Origin: Zea mays
Lineage: Eukaryota; Streptophyta; Magnoliopsida; Poales; Poaceae
Assembly (NCBI RefSeq): GCF_902167145.1
Contig: NC_050105.1
Coordinates: 138,617,988 to 138,681,987 of the forward strand
Reading direction: 5' to 3'
Length of the DNA stretch: 64,000 nucleotides
A program made the position numbers and the translations under genes. This document shows positions 42,909 to 55,127 of this stretch, one piece after another. The notes below the pieces were generated by a model that had not been told where the DNA came from, ran no database searches, and worked only from the letters and a program-made list of their open reading frames with translations. The stretch's first letter is position 1. Every line of letters begins with the position of its first letter.

Positions 42909-44099
42909 TGAAAGGGAAATAGGGTCAAACCTTTTCTTAAATGATTTTGGTGGTTGAATTGCCCAACACAAACAATTGGACTAACTAGTTTGCTCTAGAT
43001 TATGAGTTCTACAGGTGCCAAAGGTTCAACACAAACCAATAAAAAGTCCAAGATAGGGTTCAAAACAGAAGGAGCAAAAGGAACCGAAGGCAGCCCTAGT
43101 TTGGCGCACCGGACTGTCCGGTGTGCCACCGGACAGTGTCCGGTGCACCAGGGTGGATCAACTCGAACTCGCTACCTTTGGGTTTCTGGAAAAGCCACTC
43201 CGCTATCATTCACCGGACTGTCCGATGTAGCACCGGACTGTCCGGTGAGCCATGCGGAGTAACAGCTACAGCGCCAACGGTTGTCTGCAAAAGTGAACAG
43301 TGAATGCTACAGTGCACGGACAGATCGCGCAGAGTTAGAGCAGACGCCAGAAGGCGCACCGGACAGTGAACAGTGACTGTCTGGTGCACCACCGGACTGT
43401 CCAGTGGCCCAGCTGTCAGCAGTTCGAACGGTTGAACCCTAACGGTTGGGTGACGTGGCTAGCGCACCGGACTGTCTGGTGCGTCCATCGACAGATAGCC
43501 TCCCCAACAACCATTTTGGTGGGTGGGGCTATAAATACCCCAACCACCACACTTCAAGGCATCCAAGTTTTCAGCCATTACATTCAATACAAGAGCTCTA
43601 GACTTCACTCCAAGACACAAACAAGAGATCAAATCCTCTCCCAAGTCCGGAATCACTCCAAACATTTAGCGACTAGTGAGAGAGAGATATTTGTGTTCAT
43701 TTGAGTTCTTTTCGCTTGGATCGCTTTTCTTCTTCCCCATTCTTGTTCTCAACACCTTTGTAATCAAAGCAAGAGACACCAAGTTGTGGTGGTCCTTATG
43801 GGGACTAAGTGTCCCAATTGATTGAGGAGAAAAGCTCACTCGGTCTAGGTGACCGTTTGGGAGAGGGAAAGGGTTGAAAGAGACCCGGTCTTTGTGACCA
43901 CCTCAACGGGGAGTAGGTTTGCAAGAACCGAACCTCGGTAAAACAAATCATCGTGTCACTCTCTTCATTTGCTTGTGATTTGTTTTCACCCTCTCTTTCG
44001 GACTCGATTTTAATTCTAACGCTAACCTCGGCTTGTAGTGTGTGCTTAAGTTTATAATTTTCAGATTCCGCCTATTCACCCCCCTCTAGGTGACTTTCA
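42909..44099 (+). mobile_element. 5' LTR of the copia element
   Basis: TG...CA ends; 1191 bp. It contains many copies of the palindrome-like CACCGGACTGTCCGGTG. A TATA-like CTATAAATACC lies at about 43530-43540. By eye it differs from the 3' LTR at about 60 positions, mostly transitions, plus one indel of about 20-30 bp. Confidence 0.95.
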
Positions 44100-44101
44100 A
44101 T

Positions 44102-44113
44102 TGGTATCAGAGC
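44102..44113 (+). other. Primer-binding site of the copia element
   Basis: TGGTATCAGAGC, two bases after the LTR, complementary to the 3' end of initiator methionine tRNA. This is the usual primer for plant copia elements. Confidence 0.93.
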
Positions 44114-44144
44114 CCGGTACTTTATTAGAGCCTAACCGCTCGAA

Positions 44145-45560
44145 GTGATGTCGGAAGATCACGCCAAGAAGGAGTTCATGACCGGCGAGAAGCCCGCCAC
44201 AAGCTACGGGAAGGCTCCATCAAGGGAGTCCGGGTCCAAAGGAAAGGGAGAATCACCTCCCCGCGTTAAGTCGCACTGGAGTGGCGACAAGAAGAAGAAA
44301 ATGAAGAAGGTGGTCTACTACGAGACCGATTCTTCATCGCCCTCCACCTCCGGCTCCGACGCACCGTCCGTCACTTCTAAGCGCCATGAGCGCAAGAAGT
44401 TTAGTAAGATCCCCCTATGCTATCCTCGCATTCCCAAACGCACTCCTTTACTTTCCGTCCCATTAGGAAAACCACCTGTTTTTGATGGTGAAGATTACTG
44501 TATGTGGAGTGATAAAATGAGGCACCATCTAACCTCACTCCACACTAGCATTTAGGATGTTGTTGAGTTTGGAGCACAGGTACCATCCGTAGGGGATGAA
44601 GATTATGATTCGGACGAGGTTGCCCAAATCTGGCACTTCAACTCCCAAGCCACTACTATACTCCTCGCCTGTCTAAGTTGAGGGGAGTATAATAAGGTAC
44701 AAGGATTGAAGAGTGCCAGAGAGATTTGGGACGTACTCAAAACCGCGCATGAAGGAGATGAGGTGACCAAGATCACCAAGCAGGAAACGATCGAGGGGGA
44801 GCTCGGTCGATTCATGCTCAACTAAGGAGAGGAGCCACAAGCCATGTACAACCGGCTCAAGACCTTGGTGAACCAAGTGCGCAACCTCTGGAGCATAAAA
44901 TGGGATGACCATGAAATGGTCAAGGTTATTCTAAGATCACTTGTTTTTCTTAATCCTACTTAAGTTTGATTAATTCATGGTGATCCTAGATACAAGCTAA
45001 TGTCTCTTGAGGAGGTCATAGGAAAGTTTGTGAGCTTTGAATTGATGATCAAAGGCTCCAAACAAATCATCGAGCGAGGCGCCACCTCAACACCCGAGGT
45101 GCAACCCGTTGCCTTCAAAGCAACAAAGGAGAAGAAAGAAGAGTCTATATCAAGTAGGCTTCCCATCGACGCCTCCAAGCTCGACAACAAGGAAATGGCG
45201 CTCATCATCAAGAGCTTCCGCCAAATCCTCAAGCAAAGGAGGAGGAAGGATTACAAGCCCCGCTCCGAGAAAGTTTGCTACAGGTGTGGTAAGCCTGGTC
45301 ATTTTATTGCAAAATGTCCTATGTCAAGTGATAGTGACAGGGGCGACGACAAGAAGGAAAAGAGGAAGGAAAAGAAGAGGTACTACAAGAAGAAGGGCGG
45401 CGATGCCCAGTGTGTCGAGAGTGGGACTCCAACGAGAGCTCCACCGACTCCTCCTCCGATGAGGAAGCCACCAACATCGCCATCAATAAGGGCCTCCTCT
45501 TCCCCAACGTCAGTCACAAGTGCCTCATTGCAAAAGATGGCAAAAAGAAGGTAAAATCTA
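44145..45560 (+). pseudogene. copia gag, with stops and frameshift
   Basis: The frame from ATG at 44145 encodes a lysine/serine-rich N-terminus, then P-P-V-F-D-G-E-D-Y-C-M-W, the UBN2/gag-type capsid start. Stops appear at about 44553, 44677, 44823 and 44961; most correspond to single-base changes from W, R or Q codons. The same frame resumes at 45000. A CCHC zinc knuckle C-Y-R-C-G-K-P-G-H-F-I-A-K-C starts at 45276. Near 45400 the frame shifts to that of 45410. Gag would form the cytoplasmic virus-like particle. Confidence 0.88.
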
Positions 45561-46255
45561 GAGCCTCCACTAAATATGCAACATCTAGTGATGATGAAGA
45601 TAATTTGCTTGCTCTTTTTGCCAACCTAAACATGCAACAAAAGAAAAAATTAAATGAGTTGATAGGTTCTATTCATGAGAAGGATGAACTCTTGGATAGC
45701 CAAGAGGACTTCCTTATTAAGGAAAACAAAAAGCATGTTAAGGTTAAAAATGCTTATGCTCAGGAGATAGAAAAATGTGAAAAATTGACTAATGAGCTTA
45801 GCACTTGCCATGACACTATTTCTAACCTTAGAAATGAAAATGCCAAATTAATTGCTAAGGTTGAAAAGTTAAATGTGTGCGATGATTCTCTTGTCAACCT
45901 TAAAAATGATAATGCTAGTTTGATTGCTAAAATTGACAAGTTGAATGAATCACTTTCTAGCCTTAAGATTGAGAATGAAAAATTAATTGCTAAGGCTAAG
46001 GATTTAAATGTTTGCAATGATTCTATTTCCAATCTTAGAAATGAGAATGCCATGTTACATGGTAAGATTGATGAATTAAATGTATGCGAACCCTCTACAT
46101 CTAATGTTGATCATGTTACTATTTGTACTAGATGTAGAGACATTAATGTTGATGTTATCCATGATCACCTAGCTTTAATTAAACAACAAAATAATCACAT
46201 AGCTCAACTTAGTGCCAAAATTAATGAGCATGACTTAGAAAATGAAAAAAATTAA
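45410..46255 (+). pseudogene. copia gag-pol spacer, coiled-coil repeats
   Basis: This open frame of 281 codons is rich in K, N, E and L. It has an imperfect repeated unit of about 25-30 residues built on S-N-L-R-N-E-N-A-(K/M)-L and L-I-A-K-(V/I)-(E/D)-K-L-N (about codons 130-220). The heptad-like spacing suggests a long coiled coil. Opie/Ji-type elements carry such a region between the CCHC knuckle and protease. It ends in TAA at 46253; the next frame continues from about 46242. Confidence 0.75.
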
Positions 46256-46881
46256 ATTTGCTAGAAGCATGCTCTATAACGGGAGACGCCCTGGCATTAA
46301 GGATGGCATTGGCTTCCAACAGGGAGGCAATGTCAAAATTAATGTCCCTAAAAGATTGTCTAATTATGTTAAGGGCAAAGCTCCCATGCCACAGGATAAC
46401 AAGGGCTATATTTTATATCCTGCTGGTTATCCTTAGGATAAGATTAGGAGAATTCATTCTAGAAAGTCCCACTCTGGCTCTCATCATGCTTTTATGTATA
46501 AGAGTGAGGCATCTAGTTCTTGGCAATCCACTCGTGTTAAATTGCCTAAAAAGAAATCTCTTATTGCATCAAATGAACTTAATGTTTCATTTAAGACTTT
46601 TGATGCATCATATGTTTTAACTAACAAATCAGGCAAAGTAGTTGTCAAATATGTTGGGGGCAAACACAAGGGCTCCAAGACTTGTGTTTGGGTACCCAAG
46701 GTGCTTGTTTCTAATGTGAAAGGACCCAAGACCGTTTGGGTGCCTAAGAACAAGGCCTAAACCTGTTTTGTAGGTTTATGCATATGGGGGCTCAAGTTGG
46801 ATCATTGATAGCGGGTGCACAAACCACATGACTGGGGAGAAAAAGATGTTCTCCTCCTATGAGAAAAATCAAGATCCCTAA
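46242..46881 (+). pseudogene. copia protease region
   Basis: Two short frames (46242-46436 and 46494-46760) lead into the protease. After a frameshift near 46760-46790 the sequence reads S-S-W-I-I-D-S-G-C-T-N-H-M-T (D codon at 46807), the retropepsin-like active site D-S-G. A TAA at 46879-46881 interrupts it where a Q codon is usual. The following frame from 46882 continues without a further stop into the integrase. Confidence 0.82.
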
Positions 46882-48440
46882 AGAGCTATCACATTCGGGG
46901 ATGGAAATCAAGGTTTGGTTAAAGGACTTGGTAAAATTGTTATATCACCTGACCATTCTATTTCCAATGTTTTTCTTGTAGACTCATTAGATTACAATTT
47001 GCTTTCAGTTTCTCAATTATGCAAAATGGGTTACAACTGTCTTTTTACAGATTTAGGTGTTACTGTCTTTAGAAGAAGTGATGATTCAGTAGCATTTAAG
47101 GGAGTGTTAGAGGGTCAGCTGTACTTAGTTGATTTCAATAGAGCTGAACTCGACACTTGTTTAATTGCTAAGACTAATATGGGTTGGCTCTGGCATCGCC
47201 GACTAGCCCATGTTGGGATGAAGAATCTTCACAAGCTTCTAAAGGGAGAGCACATTTTGGGACTAACCAATGTTCATTTTGAGAAAGACAGGATTTGTAG
47301 CGCATGTCAAGCAGAAAAGCAAGTTGGTGCCCATCATCCACACAAGAACATCATAACGACCGACAGGCCGCTTAAGCTACTCCATATGGATCTATTCGGC
47401 CCGATCGCTTACATAAGCATCAGCGGGAGTAAGTATTGTCTTGTAATTGTGGATGACTATTCTCGCTTCACTTGGGTATTTTTTTGCAGGAAAAATCTCA
47501 AACCCAAGAAACATTAAAGGGATTCTTGAGACGGGCTCAAAATGAGTTCGGACTGAGAATCAAGAAGATAAGAAGCGACAATGGGACGGAGTTCAAGAAC
47601 TCACAAATTGAAGGCTTCCTTGAGGAGGAGGGCATCAAGCATGAGTTCTCTTCTCCCTACATGCCACAACAAAATGGTGTAGTGGAGAGGAAGAATAGAA
47701 CTCTACTTGACATGGCGAGGACCATGCTTGATGAGTACAAAGCACCAAACCGGTTTTGGGCTGAGGCGATTAACACCGCCTGCTACTCCATCAACCGGCT
47801 CTACCTTCACCGAATCCTCAAGAAGACATCATATGAACTCCTCACCGGTAAAAAGCCCAATGTTTCATATTTTAGAGTCTTTGGTAGCAAATGTTCTATT
47901 CTTGTCAAAAGAGGTAGAAAATCTAAATTTGCTCCTAAGGCTATAGAAGGCTTTTTACTTAGTTATGACTCAAACACAAGGGCATATAGAGTCTTTAACA
48001 AGTCCACTGGACTAGTTGAAGTTTCTTGTGACATTGTGTTTGATGAGACTAACGGCTCCCAAGTGGAGCAAGTTGATCTTGATGAGCTAGATGATGAAGA
48101 GGCTCCGTGCGTCGTGCTAAGGAACATGTCCATTGGGGATGTGTGTCCTAAGGAATCCGAAGAGCCTCCACAAGCACAAGATCAACCATCACCTTCCATA
48201 CAAGCATCTCCACCAACTCAAGATGAGGAACAGGCTCAAGATAATGAAAATGAAGATCAAGAGGATGAGCCACCTCAAGAGGAGGACAATGATCAAGGGG
48301 GAGATGTCAATGATCAAGACAAGGAAGATGATCAGGGTCCAAGGCCGCCACACCCAAGAGTCCACCAGGCGATTCAAAGAGATCACCCCGTGAACACCAT
48401 CCTCGGCGATATTCATAAGGGGGTAACCACTCAATCTTGA
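46882..48440 (+). pseudogene. copia integrase, one frameshift
   Basis: From 46915 the frame gives the GAG-pre-integrase zinc-binding region, W-L-W-H-R-R-L-A-H ... I-C-S-A-C-Q-A-E-K. The core follows, with L-H-M-D-L-F-G-P (first D). A frameshift near 47480-47515 moves to the frame of 47472. There I-R-S-D-N-G-T-E-F (second D) and Q-Q-N-G-V-V-E-R-K-N-R (catalytic E) follow. The C-terminal tail is acidic and Q/D/E-rich (about 48050-48420). A TGA at 48438 sits where an R codon is usual. Confidence 0.9.
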
Positions 48441-50014
48441 GTCGCTCATTTTTGTGAACATTACTCTTTTGTTACCTCTATTGAGCCACACAGGGTAGAG
48501 GATGCACTTAAAGATTCGGATTGGGTGCTGGCGATGCAAGAGGAGCTCAGCAACTTCACGAGAAATGAGGTATGACATTTGGTTCCACGTCCTAACCAAA
48601 ATGTTGTAGGAACCAAGTGGGTATTCCGCGACAAGCAAGATGAGCATGGTGTGGTGACAAGGAACAAAGCACGACTTATGGCTAAGGGTTATTCACAAGT
48701 CGAAGGTTTGGATTTTGGTGAAACCTATGCACCCGTAGCTAGGCTTGAGTCAATTCGCATATTACTTGCCTATGCTACTTACCATGGCTTTAAGCTTTAC
48801 CAAATGGACGTGAAGAGTGCCTTCCTCAATGGACCAATCAAGGAAGAGGTCTATGTTGAGCAACCTCCCGGCTTTGAAGATAGAGAGTACCCTAACCATG
48901 TTTACAAACTCTCAAAGGCGCTTTATGGGCTCAAGCAAGCCCCAAGAGCATGGTATGAATGCCTAAGAGATTTTCTTATCATTAATGGCTTCAAAGTCGG
49001 CAAGGCTGATCATACTCTCTTTACTAAAACTATTGCAAAAGATTTGTTTGTATGCCAAATTTATGTTGATGATATCATATTTAGGTCTACTAACAAATCT
49101 ACTTGTGAAGAGTTTAGTAGGATCATGGTACAAAAATTCGAGATGTCTATGATGGGGGAGTTGAAGTATTTTCTAGGATTTCAAGTCAAGCAACTCCAAG
49201 AGGGAACCTTCATCAGCCAAACGAAGTACATTCATGACATACTTACCAAGTTTGGAATGAAGGATGCCAAACCCATCAAGGCACCCATGGGAACCAATGG
49301 GCATCTCAACCTCGAAACGGGAGGTAAATCCGTAGATCAAAAGGTATACTGGTTGATGATAGGATCTTTACTCCACTTATGTGCATTTCGACCGGATATT
49401 ATGCTTTCCGTATGCATGTGTGCAAGGTTCCAAGCCGATTCTAAGGAAATTCATCTTAGGGTCGTGAAGAGAATCTTGAGATATTTAGTTTATACTCCTA
49501 AGTTTGGTCTTTGGTACCCCAAGGGATCCTCTTTTGATTTATTAGGATATTCAGATGCTGATTGGGCAGAGTGTAAAATTGATAGGAAGAGCACATCAGG
49601 GACTTGTCAGTTTCTGGGGAGATCCCTGGTGTCTTGGGCTTCAAAGAAACAAAACTCAGTAGCTCTTTCTATCACCGAAGCCGAGTATATTGCCGCAAGC
49701 CATTGTTGCGCGCAATTGCTTTGAATGAGGCAAACCCTTAGGGACTATGGCTACAAATTTAGCAAAGTCCCTCTCCTATGTGATAATGAGAGTACAATCC
49801 GCATGACGGATAATCCCGTTGAACACAGCCGCACTAAGCACATAGTCATTCGGTATCACTTTTTGAGAGATCACCAACAAAGGGGGATATCGAGATAGCC
49901 TATATTAACACGAAAGAACAATTAGCCGATATCTTTACCAAGCCATTAGATGAGAAAACCTTTACCAAACTTAGGAATGAGCTAAATATTCTTGATTTTA
50001 GGAACTTTGATTGA
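48441..50014 (+). pseudogene. copia reverse transcriptase and RNase H
   Basis: From 48579 (with an upstream part from 48441, after TGA at 48573-48575) the frame encodes a copia [22 protein letters not shown] with the first D, then Y-V-D-D at 49062-49073. RNase H follows with S-D-A-D-W-A, S-W-A-S-K-K-Q and T-E-A-E-Y. A TGA at 49722-49724 stands for the usual W. Sequence to about 50014 continues to the normal C-terminal end (D-I-F-T-K-P-L) after one more frame change near 49870-49890. The RT core itself is largely open. Confidence 0.92.
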
Positions 50015-50828
50015 TACTTTGCACACATTGCTCATTCATATACCTTTGATCATATCTCTTTTATGTCTATGACTAATGTGTTTTCAAGTGTATTCTTATG
50101 CTTAGTCATAGAATTGAAAGGAAATGGAGTATTCGACAAAGACGACGCTTCCACTCAACTCCATCGATATTATTTACTCTTTGCCGGTATTCCGCCATCT
50201 CTCCACATTGGTATAATCTTTCACTCATATATTGTTTGCCAAAGGGGGAGAAAATTTTACTTAGGGCTCATATTTCACTCAAAGTATCCGTTTTTGGCGA
50301 TTCATGCAAAAGGGGAGAAAGTATTAGCTCAAAGCAAAAGGACCGCACCACTACACCAATTTCAAAATTTTTCGAAACAAGTTTAAGTCTTTAAATGTTT
50401 TTCAATTGGTATCTTTGAAATTAGCATTCCTTTAAGAAATTCTATCTCAATTGGTAAAACCCTCTTGAACACTAAGAGGAGAATTTCATTAAGGGAGAGT
50501 TTTGTTTAGTCAAAGCAAAAGCATTTGAAACAGGGGGAGAAAATTTCAAAATCTTGAAAATGCCTCTCGAAATCTTACTTATATACCTTTGCCTATTTGC
50601 AAAAGACTTTGAAAAAAATTTCCAAAAGAATTTGCAAAAACAAAACAAGTGGTGCAAATGTGGTCCAAAATGTTAAAAGAAAGAAAGCAATTCATGCATA
50701 TCTTATGAAAGTTTAAATTGGTTTAATTCCAAGCAACCTTTGCACTTACCTTATGCAAACTAGTTCAATTCTACACTTATATATTTGCTTTGGTTTGTGT
50801 TGGCATCAATCACCAAAAAGGGGGAGAT
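50015..50828 (+). other. Non-coding 3' internal region and polypurine tract of the copia element
   Basis: There is no supported coding frame. Several stretches of GGGGGAGAAAATTT type occur (near 50240, 50312, 50532). The polypurine tract AAAAAGGGGGAGA lies at 50815-50827 directly before the 3' LTR and would prime plus-strand synthesis. Confidence 0.8.
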
Positions 50829-52044
50829 TGAAAGGGAAATAGGGTCAAACCTTTTCTTAAATGATTTTGGTGGTTGAATTGCCCAACACAAACAATTGGA
50901 CTAACTAGTTTGCTATAGATTAAGAGTTCTACAGGTGCCAAAGGTTCAACACAAACCAATAAAAAGTCCAAGATAGAGTTCAAAACAAAAGGAGCAAAAG
51001 AAACCGAATGTAGCCCTGGTCTGGCGCACCGGACTGTCCGGTGTGCCACCGGACAGTGTCCGGTGCACCAGGGTGGATCAACTCGAACTCGCTACCTTCG
51101 GGTTTCTGGGAAAGCCACTCCGCTATAATTCACCGAACTGTCCGGTGTAGCACCGGACTGTCCGGTGAGCCTTGCGGAGTAACGGCTACAGCACCAACGG
51201 TCGTCTGCAAAAGTGAACAGTGAACGCTACAATGCGCGGACAGTTCGCGCAGAGTCAGAGCAGGCGCCAGAAGGCACACCGGACAGAGAACAGTGACTGT
51301 TCGGTGCACCACCGGACTGTCCGGTGGCCCAGCTGTCAGTAGCTCCAACGGTCGAACCCTAACGGTTGGGTGACGTGGCTGGCGCACCGGACAGTGTCCG
51401 GTGGCGCACCGGACTGTCCAGTTCGTCCATCGGCAGACAGCCTCCCCAACCGCCATTTTGGTGGGTGGGGCTATAAATACCCTAACCACCACACTTCAAG
51501 GCATCCAAGTTTTCAGCCATTACATTCAATACAAGAGCTCTAGACTTCACTCCAAGACACAAACAAGAGATCAAATCCTCTCCCAAGTCCGAAATCACTC
51601 CAAACATTTAGCGACTAGTGAGAGAGAGAGATATTTGTGTTCATTTGAGTTCTTGTCGCTTGGATCGCTTTTCTTCTTCCCCATTCTTGTTCTCAACACC
51701 TTTGTAATCAAAGCAAGAGACACCAAGTTGTTGTGGTCCTTGTGGGGACTAAGTGTCCCAATTGATTGAGGAGAAAAGTTCACTCGGTCTAGGTGACTGT
51801 TTGAGAGAGGGAAAGGGTTGAAAGAGACCCGGTCTTTATGACCACCTCAACGGGGAGTAGGTTTGCAAGAACCGAACCTCGGTAAAACAAATCACTGTGT
51901 CACTCTCTTTATTTGCTTGTGATTTGTTTTCGCCCGCTCTTTCGAACTCGATTTTAATTCTAACGCTAACCCCGGCTTGTAGTGTGTGCTTAAGTTTATA
52001 ATTTTCAGATTCTGCCTATTCAACCCCCCTCTAGGCGACTTTCA
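50829..52044 (+). mobile_element. 3' LTR of the copia element
   Basis: It begins TGAAAGGGAAATAGGGTC and ends GGCGACTTTCA; 1216 bp. Compared with the 5' LTR it has an extra GTGTCCGGTGGCGCACCGGA-like segment near 51390-51415. The TSD GGTTG follows. Confidence 0.95.
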
Positions 52045-52505
52045 GGTTGGCCGCACGGTATTAGATGGTTGAAATAAGGCTCCCGTCCTTCAGATTTATT
52101 GTAGACTGCATAGTTTACAGAGTCTAGATTGAAATGAGTAATAGAGATGGGAAAGCTGGTAGAGATAGCCTTACTAGCATAGTTAATGCTGACATGCAAG
52201 TTACATTCTATACAATCAGTGTTCTTTATTTTTAGAACAACTTATTGTCTTCTCGACGTGACGACGTGTACACATTGGTCACTTAGGTCATGCTCAGCAG
52301 ACCGTGTATGTGATCATGTAAAACACTGTTTTACACTTTAGAGTGTGTTGTTTATAGATTGGAAGTTTAAAATAGAGGAAGTATAAAAGGTGAGATGGGG
52401 AGTCTACTAGAGATAACCTTAGACATTTTGTATAGCCCCAAAGATTATCGGAGTCCCAAAATTCAATGAAACATGGAGGTATACAATAAAATAATTTAGT
52501 ATCTA

Positions 52506-52664
52506 CTCCATTCGCTCCAAAATAATAGTTATTTTAGCTTTTGTTTTTATGTCTATATTCAAATGGATGATGATAAATCTAGACTCATATATAAAACACA
52601 TACCTCGAGTATTGTATGATCCCGTTAATTCCTAAAACGAATTTTTAATTAGGAACGGAAAGAG
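52506..52664. mobile_element. Stowaway-like MITE, 159 bp
   Basis: The left end is CTCCATTCGCTCCAAAATAA and the inverse of the right end is CTCTTTCCGTTCCTAATTAA. TA flanks both sides (52504-52505 and 52665-52666). AT-rich. It has the same length as the MITE at 34172-34330, but the interiors look different. Confidence 0.75.
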
Positions 52665-52694
52665 TACAACTTATTCATGGATTCCAGGATAGGC

Positions 52695-53125
52695 TAGAGA
52701 TGGCCAAACGGCCCGCCCGACCTGGGCCTGGGCCCGGTGAAGCCCGGTCCGTTTTGGGCCTGCCCGCCAGGCACGATTAGAAAACCGGGTTGGGTCATTT
52801 AAACTCGTGGGCTCGTTTCCCTGTCCGAGCCCGGGTTGCAGCGGGCCGGGTCGGCCCGGTAAGCACAGAAAAAGCGGGCCAAAAAATGGAATAAGCGGGC
52901 CGGTAAGCACGGTTTAATGCAAAAAGCGGGCTTGACGGGCTTAGCGGGTAAACGGACCGTGGCGGGCTAGCTCACCGTGCTTAGTTTCCTGTCCGGGCTC
53001 GGTCCGCTTATTCGTGCCGGGCCGGGCTGGACCCGTATAGAACCTGGTCGTGTCGGACTCGGATCGAGTCTAAAAAGCGGGCTTCGTGGCGGGCTCACGC
53101 GTCTCGTTCTTATTGGCCATATATA
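52695..53125. mobile_element. hAT-like MITE, GGGCCGGGCC-rich family
   Basis: The ends are TAGAGATGGCCAAACGG and GGCCATATATA, inverted. The 8-bp TSD is GGATAGGC (52687-52694) and GGATAGAC (53126-53133), one mismatch. The same interior motifs as 17489-17854 are present, including GCGGGCC, AAAAAGCGGGCTT and TTAGTTTCCTGTCC. Confidence 0.9.
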
Positions 53126-53133
53126 GGATAGAC

Positions 53134-54942
53134 AGTTAACTTTGGATTATATTACACAATTTAGAAACGTCGACTTTTTGTGCCCTGCGCTAATTGCTGG
53201 AAAAGAAAAAGAGAGGGATGAACGGAGAGAGAAAAGAAAAGGCCCTCATATCGAGCCCAGTAGGGTTTCTGGGCCTTGTGGTGGACCGTATCAGCCCATA
53301 GCCAACTGCCATTTTTTAGACATGCAAGCGTAATCGCCACGCAGGCGCCGATAGGCCTGGGCTGAAATTTGCAGCCCCTTCATTTCTTACTTGCGTTTTT
53401 TTAAAAAAAATACGTATATCAAGAAAAAAAAAAGCATAAAAATATAGATTCCAATATGTTGATTTTCGTTTTTTGTGCCATCGCGAGCTAACCTAGCACT
53501 TGTGAACTATTCCTAATTTCACCTAGCTTAGAGTTTGCTACGGCTCCATAATATTTGTAGTATGATGCCTCTCGTTTTGTAGAGGCTGAGAATTGAAAGC
53601 AGAAAACCCTTTATGTTTTGATCTAAAATGGGTTTGGAGCTCGCTCATTCAGTTACTCCCAATGGGCCAAGAGAAGTACGAGAGTTGGTTTATGTAATAA
53701 TTTTTAAAGTCAAAATCTAGGTTTTATGCAATAAAAACAACTCTTCAATAGCAAACTATACCTTTCTAATATATCTCATATTTAGTGGTATCCTAAATTA
53801 CCTACACACACTCTCTTAGATTTGGAGTGGCTTGCTATCTATTATATTAGCTCCGTTCACAAATATATTACGTCGTTGACTTTTTTAAAACTTTGACCAC
53901 TCATCTTATTTAAAACATTTATTTGAAAATGTAAAATTTTAGGTTACACTTAAACAACCGTAGGTGATATAATAAATCATAACAAAATAAACGATAACTT
54001 AAGATTTTTTAAATAAAACGGATGGTTGAAGTTTTTTAAAAAAAAATTAACCGTGTCATGTATTTATGAACGGAGGGGAGAGAGTACATGTTATTCGATA
54101 TAAGAAATCGTCAGAAAAAGAGAATGATTAGAAGGTTTTTTTTCGACTGCGAATATGCCGCCTCTTTGCATGAGAATATATGGAAATCGAATCCGTAAGG
54201 ACTCATGGATTTCAGATATGCTGGTAACGAGTGATCATCACTCGACGCGGACCGACGGAGACCAAAACGCACGCAAATTTGGCCTGTTTGAGGTCATTCC
54301 CGATCGAAGGTAATACTTTTGCCGAGTTCTGGCTGAGCAGAGATAATTGGATTTTTGCCACTTACAATGTTGTCTTCTTGTTATAATTACCACTCTGTTT
54401 ATGAATTATATTGTGTGTCCAGCTGGATCTATGAAATGGATCTGATGGCAATTTTAAAAAACTATTTCTTACTGATGGCAAATATCAGAATGTCTTCCGA
54501 TTGGCACACGGCCGACCCGCCTCAATGCATGCTGTCCTCGTCATTAACAGATTGAGGATTTGGCCGTCCTCGTCACCGAACACCTCCTGGCAGGCACGTT
54601 TCTTCGTCATCGTCACCGCACATAAACAATTGCTGAGCGAACGTTCGATCTGTTCATGTCTAGTTGATCGCTCAGCTCGCTCCTTGCATTTGCCATGAAG
54701 CTAGCCGTTCATCCTTGTAACGGACAGCCAAAAGTGAGCTGTTCGTCACACAGATCCGTACAAGTGTATGATTTCGACCGGGATTAATATGATGCCGTGT
54801 TGCACGAGGGATCTTGCGGAGTGTGACGTGGCCGTGGTGTAATATGTCGATCGTCGTTATTAAAGGAGCTAGCTAGTGTGGGCAAAGCTGAAGGCTGAAC
54901 CTTTCGGTTCCCATGACGCGGCGGGCACATTCCGAATCCAGC
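53134..54942. other. Intergenic; one Stowaway-like segment, otherwise nothing recognised
   Basis: Apart from the segment at 53851-54084 I see no gene or bounded element. The open frames near 54355-54698 have no domain. Confidence 0.45.
53851..54084. mobile_element. Stowaway-like MITE, diverged ends
   Basis: The left CTCCGTTCACAAATATATTA is approximately inverted by the right end, which on the other strand reads CTCCGTTCATAAATACATGA after a CTCTCTCCC prefix. The TSD is unclear on the left. AT-rich interior. Confidence 0.65.
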
Positions 54943-54945
54943 TGA

Positions 54946-55124
54946 GGGGATGTTTGGTTTATAGGGACTAATGTTTAGTCTATTCATTTTGTTCCATTTT
55001 AGTATATAAATTGACAAAATATAGAAACTAAAATAGAATTTTAGTTTCTATATTTAATAATTTTGTAACTAAAGTGGAATAAAATGTAGGGACTAAAAAT
55101 TAGTCACTAGAAACCAAACACGCC
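54946..55124. mobile_element. MITE with GTTTGGTTT ends, 179 bp
   Basis: The ends are GGGGATGTTTGGTTTATAGG and, inverted, GGCGTGTTTGGTTTCTAGTG. TGA flanks both sides (54943-54945 and 55125-55127). The interior is nearly palindromic (AACTAAAATAGAATTTTAGT near the centre), so a transcript would fold into one long hairpin. Confidence 0.85.
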
Positions 55125-55127
55125 TGA

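Larger units (their letters stand above)
42909..52044 (+). mobile_element. Full-length Ty1/copia retrotransposon, Opie/Ji type, inactive
   Basis: Two LTRs (42909-44099 and 50829-52044) flank a 6.7-kb internal region. The 5-bp TSD GGTTG is perfect at 42904-42908 and 52045-52049. Domain order is gag, protease, integrase, reverse transcriptase, RNase H, which defines copia elements. A primer-binding site follows the 5' LTR and a polypurine tract precedes the 3' LTR. The coding region shifts among three frames and carries many stops, so the copy cannot move by itself. LTRs begin TGAAAGGGAAATAGGGTC, as remembered for maize Opie/Ji. Confidence 0.96.

Noticed and set aside
45410..46255. Independent coiled-coil host gene
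   Set aside because: It lies between the CCHC knuckle and protease of the copia element, in line with the gag-pol frame after a single shift, and such spacers are usual in Opie/Ji-type elements.
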